In this document: in pieces, positions 12,801 through 24,800 of the stretch
Layout of the letters: every line of letters begins with the position of its first letter
Numbering within the stretch: the first letter of the stretch is position 1
Source of the DNA: Helopsaltes ochotensis
Taxonomy: Eukaryota > Chordata > Aves > Passeriformes > Locustellidae
Assembly: GCA_013400155.1 (NCBI GenBank)
Contig: VXBM01000240.1
Span: forward strand, 398,741 to 462,740
Length of the DNA: 64,000 nucleotides
Reading direction: 5' to 3'
Position numbers and translations under genes: made by a program
Notes under the pieces: generated by a model
Database searches by the model: none
Seen by the model: the letters and a program-made list of their open reading frames with translations, nothing else
What the model was told of the DNA's origin: nothing

Positions 12801-15800
12801 TCTTTGGGGGAATCTCATCACTTCAGGCACCAGGCCAATGGGGAGTTAGCACAGCCCAAGCCTAAATGAGGGGTTCACTGGTTGCACAGCTGTGACCTCA
12901 TCACCTGGTATTAGAGTGAGGCATCAATCCTAAAAATAGCTCAATCCTAGCAGATGCTATCACTTTGGAGATATTGCTGCTAGGCTCCCTGAAACAAGCT
13001 GCCCACTGAAGTTGTCCAGAAAGGCCCCTCCTGTTACTGGAAGTGCGGAGAAGTTCCATTTCTCTAGGCCAAATACCTGGGAAATTCCCTGAGACCAGCT
13101 AATCTTTCCATGGCGGATCCAGGAGGCTGCCTAGGAATTTCAAAGCCCACCTGCCACTGGCTTCTTGCTGGAATATCATCAAGGTTTTCATGGTGAATCT
13201 CTTCCAGTACACCAACTTATGTACCATCATGTCTGAGCCAAGGCATTCAGCTGGCCTACAGCATCTAGAGAGAGGGCTTAGAAACTTCTCTGTCATTTTA
13301 CAGCAGCTACAAAAGAAGGAAAGTTACTGCCTTGGCCATATAGTGAAGGCAACTGATTCGAATGCTTTTCGGAAGACACAAAATCATTGCCACGGTCCCT
13401 GTCATGCTGCTCCATGAAGCCCATCAGGAGTGATGAACTCTGAGATTCATGCCACCAAGAGGTGTTTGCAGCATGCAGAGGGTTCAGCGGGATACACCCT
13501 GCGCATCCATGGACAGCATGTGCTGCCCAGCTTCACTTCGACATCACTGCGGGCTGAGAGCTCTACTGTCAACATACCCTCAGGGGCAAGCCAGCAGCTG
13601 CCCAAAAGAGCTGCCTGTGCAGGCTGGTTCTTACCGACGGCGCCGTTGTGAATTCGGGCTGACAAGCTCGCTATGAGCCGCGCGCATGCTTCAGGCAGGA
13701 CGTGAGGCCCAACCTCGGATGCAATTTCAATACAGTGATACTTCTGGTACTCATCTAAATCCTTTTCACTGCACAAATTCTCCACAGAGCCGATTCTGGG
13801 AATAAGTCCAAGCTTTGTCATTAAGAGAGAAAAAAAAAACATTTTTGCTTAGGTATATTGAAAACCTGAATTTCCCACATTCTCTTTATGTGCTTTCCAT
13901 TGCAGTAACAGAGGCCTGGAGCACTGGTTTTCCAAATCTGCAGTTGTGCCATTCTGTCATCTAAATTCACATTTATTCTGAAGGTCTAAACATTCCCTGA
14001 GTTCTTCAAATGAGAGACTGTATTTTAAAAAGTAAAATTAGAGTAAGACCCCTGATACATGCTCAGAATTGGTCTTGCTGTGCGTGTTAGTGACTCCAGA
14101 AACACTATCCGGCCAAAATTTTTACTTGTAATACTGTGATAGAGAAAAATCAGATGAAGGTTGTAAGTCCAAGTATAGCCAGCCTTTGCGAGGTCTAGTT
14201 CTACAGGAATAATTAGAGAAATAGACTTAAAAATATTTTTCTCAAGAGAAGGACCCAAAACTAACACCCAATTCCTGACTTGATGGAAACTTGGGAAATA
14301 TCTGGACCTGATTCCCAGGAAGTACACAACTAATTTTACTTTTCCAATATCATCTTTAAAAATATCTGTGATCCCGACAAATCACGGATATTTAAAAAAA
14401 CCTAAGTGATGAGGAGCTGCACAAGTTTATATCCATAGCCGCAGCATCTTATCAGTATACATATATATGCACTGTGTTCACAATCAATGAGCAACAGATA
14501 GATACATGCAACTATGCAACAAGTATGACTTGTTGTATTGCTCCATAAAAATTTAACCTGATACAGGTCTGCATTTCCATACAAAAAAATGCAAACACTG
14601 CAAATGGAGATAAACAGAAGCTGAATTTCTATTAAAACACACCATAAAATATTTTAAAATACTTCTAGTCTGTAAAAACACTGTGTATAAATACAACCTC
14701 AAGGAACTTGTGACAGAACTACTCACTGAGTCAATCAAGATGAATGATTTTGCCTTTTTGTCAGAGACAGAGAGCTGAGAAAAATACACATCCACAAAAT
14801 ATTCTGTTCCCGGCTCCAGGCAGACTGGAGTTTGCAGAATTGCAATCCTGTTTAGCAGAAATGAAGCACAGTTAGAACCAGGAGTCAGGACAAGGCAAGT
14901 TTACTGGATGTTGTGAGCTCTCCCTTCCCTCTGTGCCTGATGCTGCAGCCTGGAGCAAGCCCTGCTGCTGTGAGGAGCACACCCAGCCCCATGCTTGCAG
15001 GCTTTGGGAAAGATGCAGGACTTCTGCCAGATGATTCACCAAGTGCAATCTAAACCTGGGGAGATTAAACTGAAAATGGCAGGTTTTACTACTTGAAGCA
15101 AGAGGGTTTGCAACTCACTGTTCATATTCCTCCTTTCCTGTCCCTATTTGATCAAGACATTGGTCACATCCTCTTAGCTTCTCTCTCTTCTTTACACAGG
15201 TCCCAGCACTGCAGAGCAACTACCAACCCCAGCTGGATCTCAGCCTGCTCTCCTGGGTTTGCCAGACTAAGGACTGGGGCATCAGACTCTTCCTTAGAGC
15301 CTACATAGTATTGTGGTGTACCAGCAACAGAAAAGGCCACACATGTGTTTCTGATATCCCCACTCTCCCACACGTGTTGCCCTGCAGTGCTTCAGTAGAT
15401 GATTTATACACAGAACATCAACAGGCAAAAAGACAGCAACAGTCAGACCTCTTTGTAGCTGGGAGAGGCAACTCATGTGGCTCCTGTGAAAGGACCTGGT
15501 TTTTGCAGTGTTGACCTGACAAGATACCAGCAGGCTGGATGGCAACACTTGCAAGCCAGTCTTCCAAGAACTATAAACAAAAGACAAAAAATATGGCTAT
15601 ATTTTGTATCTGAAAAACCTGTTTTCTCTTTGCAAGGCTAATGAAAGCCATCTGAATGATTGCACACTGCAATGACGAAACAGATTTTCTCTTTATTCTT
15701 TACAGCACTGAAAAGCTATGTTATTTGTGAAAAATTCATTGTCTTTGCAATGGCTAATGAAAAGCAGAGACGGAAATGGGATCTCAGATGTTCAAATGGA

Positions 15801-18800
15801 AACAGCTCTGTTAGAGTCATTGTAGCTGTTTCTTTTCTTAGCACAGTGTTATTCTGGAGATATCCTTCATTAGCTGCCTTCTCACACATCTAATAAGAAA
15901 TAATAAACATAAAAGACTTGGAAACAAATGTATTTAAAATCCAAGTCTTCAATCCTTAGACAGAAAAAGCTACTTCAAACCAGCCCACTGAAAAATTGTT
16001 CCCATGTTTTAGGACACTGGCAGATTGTTTTGCTTCAGAGTAACAGTCAGAGAGCAGAATTCAATAGGCAACAGGAAAATCGGGAGTTGTGGGACTGTCC
16101 CAGAGAATTGCAAAAGAGTAAAGTGTATACAAAAGCTGGTACCAATAAAACACTCTCTTGTTTTTTTGAAGACATGGGTGAGGATCTGAGTTTAATCAGA
16201 TTTGGATTAACAGATTTCACTAGACATGTCATCATTACTGAGAAATCTTCTCCAAGCAAAAAATAGTAATTCGGCTATTTTCCTACAATTTTCACAAATT
16301 TCAGAGTCCAGCTGGAACAACAGGGAAGCAGGATGCCTGCAAAAGGCCTGGATAAATATCTATGCAGATCACTCCTGCCTGTGCACATTTTACTGCCCAA
16401 AAAATTCCAGCTAGGAATACAGGATGCTTGTCTAAAAGGAACTGCATTTTCCATGTGTTTGATTTTTGAGTAAAAGTCCAGTCCAAGAAAAGGTCCAAAA
16501 GAGAAACATTCAGAAGATGAAATCTTGGCTGACCCTTAGAAAACACTTTTAGTGCTGATTTTTCATATTTGAGTGGAAAGAGGGTCAGTGGACACATTAC
16601 TTGGTTGGTAAGGCAACTTGTTACTGGGTGAAAAGGCAACAAGCAATTTTAATTTTAGATATAAAAAATAAGACAACTTGCTCATCCTAGTATTCACAAA
16701 ATAGACCCTGCACCTCTCACATCATCACAAGACATCACAAGTACCTCAGGCTCATAACGAACTGTGATATCAAAGTCCATGGCAAAGGGAACATTGTTGA
16801 TGGCAAATCTGAGCCCAGCCCCACTGGGAACGCGGGCAAAGCCATGTCCTGTCCACGTGACAGCCCGACCAGCACTGGGCTGCCGGAACACCACCGCTGA
16901 ATCCCAGTCCTGTCCAAGCTGCATTGAACCCTGCAAGCACACACACTGACATTTTCAACAACACACAGAGTCAAATTACAAAAAAAACCAAAACAACCCA
17001 ACAAAACAACAAACTAGGAAAAAAGAAAGGAAATATTTTTGCCACGTTGTTTACTTATTTTAACCATCATTTTCTGAACAAGCTTGAGATCAACAATCGA
17101 AGAATTCTCCCAAAGGTAGGATATATAGGGTCACATGTAAAGAAAAGATTCCTATAACTTTGCAGCAACAGCAATAAGAGGGACTAGAATAATCCCCTCA
17201 CCTCTGAATATTTCGCATCTCCAAATATTCACAGCACAAACCTTAAACAGAGTAAGCCTGATTTCATACATGGCTGGACCTTTCAGCTGGATACATAAAT
17301 ATCAATACTTAAAATGGCTGCATTTTAGTGCAGGAGATACCATGCTAATGGCAAACTTGTTAGGAAAAAAAATTACCTTTCATAAGGATTTTCTCTTCCA
17401 AAAATTCATGGAACTTGAGACTACAAAAGCACTGGACATAGCAGAGCAAGCCTGTCAGTGTGAATAATAAAATGTCCAACCCAACTGTGTACCAAAAATT
17501 TGATTTGCGTCAGGATTGTAATGTCTAAGACAGTGAATCCTATGTGCTCAGGCATTTCCTTGCCCTTTGTTACAAAGTAATTGTTTATTATTTGGTGTAA
17601 ACTTAAGTAACTACTCAAGTAGTAATTTACCTGTTCCAGTCCAGATTTTCTTACAGTTCGTTTCTTGTTCCTGTTTAACACAATCTTCCCATTTTCAATC
17701 ATGAACTCAAAGCCTTTCTTCTGGAAGTAGATGTCACACCTTGGAAGAGTGCTTGGCTGAACCTGTGAAGCAATAAAAGAGGAGCAGCACTGTCATTGTG
17801 GTAAGCAACTAAGTGAATATCCACATTCTTAAAACAAGATCTATTCTCTACTGGGAGAAACTCTAAACTGTGGCCCAGCAGCTGCTGGAAACCTTTTTCC
17901 CTCACTCCCTTAAAATTAACTTGCACTTTTCCCTCATAAGCTATGTCCCAGACATCTGTTTTCCATTTAATTATTGGACTGTAGGATAATTACTGATTGT
18001 GATTATAGCTAAATATTTGTGGATGCAACCTGCAAATAAACATTTTTTTTTTCCTTATCTATAGTTTCTGTAAAACATGCCAGAGAAAAAATGCTAGCAA
18101 AAGCAGTCAGAGGAAGGGATGCATTCCAGGCTTGCACTCAGCATGGGGAACAACTACCCCCAAGTTGAAGGAGGAAAAAAAAAAATTAATTTTTCTAAAA
18201 ACATTACAGATGGATGCCAAATTCTTGAGGAAATTAGGCTACAATCAATGCCTTTATATAAGGCAGCAGGAATTAGTCCAATGGAGCAGAGAGTAATTTG
18301 ATTCTTCCCTTGCTGGAGATTCCCAGAAATAAAACATTTCATGAGAGCTATTGGCAACTCAAACACTTTCCTCTAATTTAAATAATTGAATTAATTTCTC
18401 TAATTCACACTAGACCAGCCTGCACTTGAGAAGCAGCAAGGGCAGCTTTGCAGGTCATACCACGCTGTAGTGTCTGTCCCTTTTAAACAGCCACAGTTAT
18501 TGGAATAGTCATGTCCATGAAAAACAAAGACAAACATCATCAAAGATGATGGTCGAGGGACTTGCTTTGTATTTTCCTGCTAAAGAGCTGCTCCCCAAGC
18601 AAGGGTTCTCCTCCTCAGCCTCGGCTCCTGTGTCACCACCGCAATGATCCCCTCTCGGTACAACACCTAAAAAACCAAATACCTACCAAGGGTGCAGAGC
18701 CAGAAAGGGGCTTTGCACGCTCAGCTTCATAAATATAATAATCCAGGGGTAGAAAGAAGTATCCTGGAGCTGGCTCGTTGCACTGGCGGCTCACGATGTT

Positions 18801-21800
18801 GGGCAGACACTCGCACTGACCATCTTCCAGTGAGCACCTACGGGAGGAGTTGGTAAAGGGAGGACATCAGTGTGGCACAGCTGGGTCCTCACAGCACGAG
18901 GACAGCTCAGACCCACCCTCGTTCCACCTTTGCTTAATTTCTCCCATTGCTGGATTACCTCCATTCTTCCTATCACCCACCTCCTCTGTTTCTGATGCTA
19001 CTTTTCCATGACTTCAGGGTTCATGCTTTGTCTTTTCTGTTCCATACCTGAAGAACTGATCCTTTTGTTTCCTGAGGATCTGTTACTGTCTATTCCTGTA
19101 TCATTTCTTGTATCTTTTTCTATAAGAATCACTGTATCATGAATCTTAATAATCTGTTACCCACAATTATGGAGGCAGGACATGAGATCTGAAGGAACTT
19201 TGACATGCTATGGAATGTTTTCATATACTTACTTGCATATTTAACGTACCAGATGATTTACCTGCTCACAAGGAGCTGCTCTACAGCATGGGACTGTGTG
19301 CTCCTCTGTCTGAAATCTAACAGCGGTAGTGAAGACCCCTGCCCAATAGATTTTTGGAGGAGCTCAACTGAAACTAACTTTGCTTTTAAAAGCATACATT
19401 TTAAATAGGAGCCAGAGAAAAAATTCTAGCATTTAAGGTTGATGTAGGAAGCTAGGTTAAAAATGTCACCTCTAACTTACTTCTAATTTCTAATAATATT
19501 AGGGCCTCTGGTTCTCTCAAGGCATATGTTTTATACTTCATATTAAACACATCTTGGCTCAACCTGATTCAAGGTTGGCTTCAAAGGAAATAGGTAAATC
19601 CCCTTACCACAAATAAATTTCCAAGATCTCTACCCAACTTTACACTGTATATGATGAAATTCCATCTACATTCTATTTTCCTATCTGTACTGTGATTGTA
19701 TTAACCTAACCAGAAAATCTATCCTAAGAGTTTATAAAAATTAAAACCAAGAAAGAATTTGAAGAACTTTAACTTACAAGTTATTCTGGGATCCACCAAT
19801 ATCACAGTCACATGGAGAACAACCATACAAGCTGTTGCCAAGACCCCAGTATCCTGCCTGGTGTAAAGAGAAAGATTCTTTTATGGCAAATATTTAAGTA
19901 TGCAAAGCAAAACAAAACTCGTTCTGCTGGACGAGCAATGCTCTGGAGCACTGCTGTGCTTGGCCATGGGAGATTGCTTCTCTTACCGGATAGCAGGGGC
20001 ACTCAGCCACTGCAAGAGCCAGATATTTACCCACTTGTACAAGCAAATTGCTCTGTAAACAGCAAAGATGGATCAAGGACATAATTTTGCATTTCCTTTC
20101 TTCCCTGGGAGTGTTCCTCCCCCTGCAATTTGATTGCACAAATGTTTGGGAGCAGTGTAAGAGAAGCAGACGTGTCAATGCAAAATGGGAGCACACAGCT
20201 ATAAAAATGAATTTTGAATTTTGAATTTTTTTGAATTTTGACTGATTGTTTCCTTTTCTGGCAATGAAAAGGTGTGAGATGGGTGAGGAGACTTCCAAAA
20301 CCCCATGCAGAAATGAAACCAAAAACTGAGTACATACAAGGCATTTTTCACAGCGTTGCCCTGTGGTGAACCTCTGGCAGAGGCACTCTCCCGTGGCAGG
20401 ATCACAGATGGAGAAGGGCAAACTGCCCAAGGGATCGCAGTTGCAGGCTGCAGGGACAGAAAAGTGCAGTTACCTCTGCAGGCCCCAGGGACAGCAGCAG
20501 GACTGGCATTTACATTAGATGTGGCATCGGCATGATAGGCAGTCTCCATCCTCCACACAGACATTCTGCAGATGAATGTGCCCTGCCACCCTCCAGCCCT
20601 CAGACTGCCCTTGGAAATGGGCAATTTCTGCAGTGGGTCCCTCTCGGGGGGGAGCAGAAGCACTGGCAGAAGGCCTCTGCAGTGGTTTGCCAAGCGCTGT
20701 GTGCTGACCTGCACTGCAGTCCTGGTGTGTGGCTGAGCACCTGGTGTGGGCACAACGTGCTCTCAAACCCACAGCGCATCTGGGCAGGGCTGGGATATGT
20801 TTTCACCAAGCCTTTCTCAGAGGAATGGTTGGTTGGAAATTCTCTCAGCAAGGCAGCAGCTCCTGTCATCTCAATATCCCTTTTCAATTAAATTGCATAT
20901 TTAATAACCCTTCTATTAACAATAGCCTGATCTGTTATTATTATACTATGCATTCTGATCTGTTATTATTATACTATGCATTCTGAAAGTGATTTTGCAT
21001 TGTTTCGGTCTTGGACGCTGCATCAGAAACCCTGAATTATGTTGACACTAAATTACAGTAGGCAACAGGGTATTTTGTGATTCAAGTAGAGCATTAGTGC
21101 GTGGATCTGTGCACTCAACTACCTCCATGCCTTAAGAAGCTTTGGGAAGGAGACTAGAAGAGGTGGTTTACATACGCTGGCAGCCCAGGGGGTCGCTGCT
21201 GCTCAGCCCGTAGTAGTTTGCCCTGCACTTGTCGCAGCGAGCGCCCTCCACGTTCTCCTTGCAGGGGCAGCGGCCGGCGACCGTCCCCAGCGCGGGATCC
21301 GTGCGGCTCTCGCACACGGCCCCGGGCAAGGTACCCGCCGGGTCACAGCTGCATGCTACAGGCAGGGGCAAGGAGACACATTAAAAAAGCACATGTAGAT
21401 GCAAGCATGAAAATGCAATGACAGAGCTGCTGGTAATCTACCCTTGGCTCCTGAAGGATTTCATGCCAATCAATTGCTACAATTAAATAACACTCAGAGC
21501 AGTTTCTCCATCCTATGTTAAGAATTAATTTAGGTCATGTTTCAGAAGAAGAGCTTTCATGTCCAAAATATTATTTTTCTTGCATATGGCAGGTATCTTG
21601 CAAAAGTTATTTACTCCTCCCATCACTTTAGAGCCTCTTCTGTAATTGCTGAAGGTCACAGAAGCAACATCACTACTGCTATTCATATTCGTATTTACCT
21701 TGTTCAAGAAAAATGATAGCCTTGCTGGATTTCTAAGCTCTGTTTAGCAAAGAGTTGGAATATGCAGCTCTTTTTACAATGCTGGTTGGAGGATACTGTC

Positions 21801-24800
21801 AAGCAGCTACTTAGTCAGGCAGTTTGGATGTTACAGGTTTGGTAACATTTTTACAACCATGTGGACATTTAAGCATGGGGATGGCCATAGGGTTCAGAGC
21901 AAAGGGAACCAGAACAATCCTGCTTTGAGTCATTCTTACAGAAGTTAAAAAGGGAAGCTTACGGAGGCACGCCCGAGGATCTGAGATGACTTTGAGTGGA
22001 TCCTGGTAAAAGGAACGTTTACACCTGTCGCAGTGCTGGCCGGTGGTGTTGTGCTGACAGTCCTCACAAACGCCACCGCTGACCCCGCCGCTGGCCCGGT
22101 ACACAGCCATGTCAAAGTGACATCTGCTGGAGTGGCTGTTGCAGTTACAACCTGAAACCAAAACATACTGTGGGGTATTTCACACCATGTAAATATTGCG
22201 GTCTGGCCACATTGCTGTCTACACTTAACACAGGGTTACTGGTTACTTGTAGGATTTCAGCAAGATTATTCCCAGGCCTTGTGTGGTACAGCTGGGGGAG
22301 AAAAATTGGAGTCTTCAGACAGAACTGTATCCTAAACTTGGAAATGCAGGTGAGTGTGCCTGATATGCAGTGGGGAACACTGCTCTGCTGAAGAAATCTC
22401 TAGCTGAATATTTGTTACAGACCCTAATATATTATTCTTGTGTACACTACATTACTTATTATTGTGGAAATAAATTTAGCCTTGCCTAAATTCTTTCACT
22501 CACATGAAAAACACTGTGCAAACCAATGGATGATTGTCTTTGCATTAGCTGCTTTTTCCTCTCTTTATTGTTTTTTTTCTCTGCTTGAAGAATAAGAACA
22601 TGAAACAGTTCTTCGTCTTGTAGGATAACACAGCACTTATGGATGCAGGAATCTGTTTTTCTGGATGAAGTATGAAAAATTCTCCCTCCCAGAAACCTGG
22701 CCATCCCATTATGGACTGGACTAGGATTGTGCCACACCCACTCCTGGCCATTAAAAGGGAAAATATCATGTTTGAATTACGTTTGCAAGCATTATCTTGT
22801 GTTCCTTCAGCTGGCCTCCAGGGAGCATCATTGTAGAAATCTTTACATCTTTCACAAGACGAACCTTCAGTGTTATGGTGACAGATACATCTTCCATGGA
22901 CCTGTAATGTGGTGAGAACAGGGAGGAGATAAGGTGACAAAATGGAGAGGAGGAGAGGNNNNNNNNNNNNNNNNNNNNNNNNNNNNNNNNNNNNNNNNNN
23001 NNNNNNNNNNNNNNNNNNNNNNNNNNNNNNNNNNNNNNNNNNNNNNNNNNNNNNNNNNNNNNNNNNNNNNNNNNNNNNNNNNNNNNNNNNNNNNNNNNNN
23101 NNNNNNNNNNNNNNNNNNNNNNNNNNNNNNNGAGGAGAGGAGAGGAGAGGAGAGGAGAGGAGAGGAGAGGAGAGGAGAGGAGAGGAGAAATATCTGCTTA
23201 AAGTATGTCAGAAAGATCAGGAAAATTTGAAGCTCTTTGGCTCCCTCAGCTGACATAATTTTCAATTATTTGAGTAAAAGGTCTGGAGAACACCTGCAAA
23301 CTTTAACCAAATAGTTTTAAAGCCACTGAGCAACATTTAGAAAAAAAATACTTATAGCAATATCAAAGGAGACTTCAACATTTTAGATTCTCTCTCTCTC
23401 TCCCCCTTCATGTCTTCATATTGATATACATATTTTCCAGGAGAAAAAACTCTTGTTCCCAGAGGGAAAGAACTTGCAATCACATTCCTGTAATTTTTAA
23501 TAATCCATTTTTCATGGGTTAGCTTTGCATTATCAACGATTCTTTGTGCCAATGCCTCCTCTCCCATTGCAGAACCTCCAGGCCCAGCTGGAGTGTGGAA
23601 TGCACCCAACAAGTGGCCAATTCAAATCTGCACATGCCATAGGCTACTTACTGCATTACATTTGCGCCATTACAGCTCTGGAATTTTGCTCCCATTATCT
23701 ACATGTTGTGTCCCAGTTGCTTTTCAAACACCACAGTAGTGCCAACAAAGACCACTTCTGTGCATTCCAACCCAGGGTTTTAAAGGAAGACTCTGCATTG
23801 AAACATTTAACAACTAGCAGTTGCAAATGGTCAAACCAAAGATTATCAGAGATCTTCCTCCCGCTCCCTCCCTCCATCTCTTCCTTCTCACAAAATACCA
23901 ATGGAGACTCCCCTTTTTGGAGACAGCATTAAAGACACACCATTCCAGACTGATGGAAAACATCTCCCCGTAAGTTCTGCATGGAATCACACTGGCTGGC
24001 ATGGCCATTGCAAAAGCAGCTGCCTCGCACAACCATCTCATAGATGGCATAGTAGTACTTCTCAAGGGGATCACCGTGCCTCCTCCCAAGCAGAGCATCT
24101 CCAAGGGTGTGGAGTTTAGTAAAATTGATCCTTAGGTTTGTCAATGTAATGAGATCTGGAAGGAAAGAAGAGAGATCAGGAGCCCAAGTTCAGTCTAAAA
24201 TGAACAGTATGAAATCCTCAGCTTGAATCAGTCATCCAAGAATTTTCCCATAGTGAAGAAATAATGAAAATGATCCACTATTGGCCAAGATCAGTAATGC
24301 CTACAGTGGCAGTTGTAGGGACCCACTCCTGGCACACAGCTGCATAAGTGTTAGCATTCTGCTTGGTATGGCTCTGCATTTTCCCAGCCATTGTCTTCAT
24401 GGGTTCATGTGTACTTCTGGGACTGCTCTCAAAAAGCAGTGTGGGTTGTGCCTGAATCTAGAGGAAAAGAGAGTTTAGCTTCATGGATGTGCTCTGCATA
24501 GCTTTGCTGTTTGCCCCCAGGGCTAGAGAACTGGACTGGCCCATTTAATTTATTAATACAATGCCTCCCTAAGACCTTTAGGTACCTAATTTTCAACATC
24601 ATTGACTTACACCAGCTGAGCTGTTAACCCTTTCAGTGTACAAAACAAACAATACCAGCCAAGTGTCTCTGGACAAAACATGTAGTGTCCATACCTTGGA
24701 TATATGGCACATATGGATTTTCTATTTCAAAGTTGGGATCCAAAGCTTTTAAAATAACCTGCAAAACAAATCAATAAAGTTCTAGAGATGGAATATGCAG

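Larger units (their letters stand above)
9692..20337 (-). other. LAMB4 introns between coding exons 11 and 21
   Basis: Intron sequence apart from the listed exons, the 8-bp minisatellite at 11.02-11.16 kb and a hairpin at 14.36 kb. The 12.3-13.6 kb intron is unusually open on the plus strand but shows no recognisable domain. Confidence 0.55.

Noticed and set aside
12097..12849. A 250-codon open frame on the plus strand
   Set aside because: It runs antisense through a real LAMB4 exon and on into intron. It has no recognisable domain, no splice or promoter context, and its sense partner explains the coding-like part.
22873..23265. Frames encoding LLSSP or EERRG repeats
   Set aside because: Products of the GAGGA repeat and the N gap.
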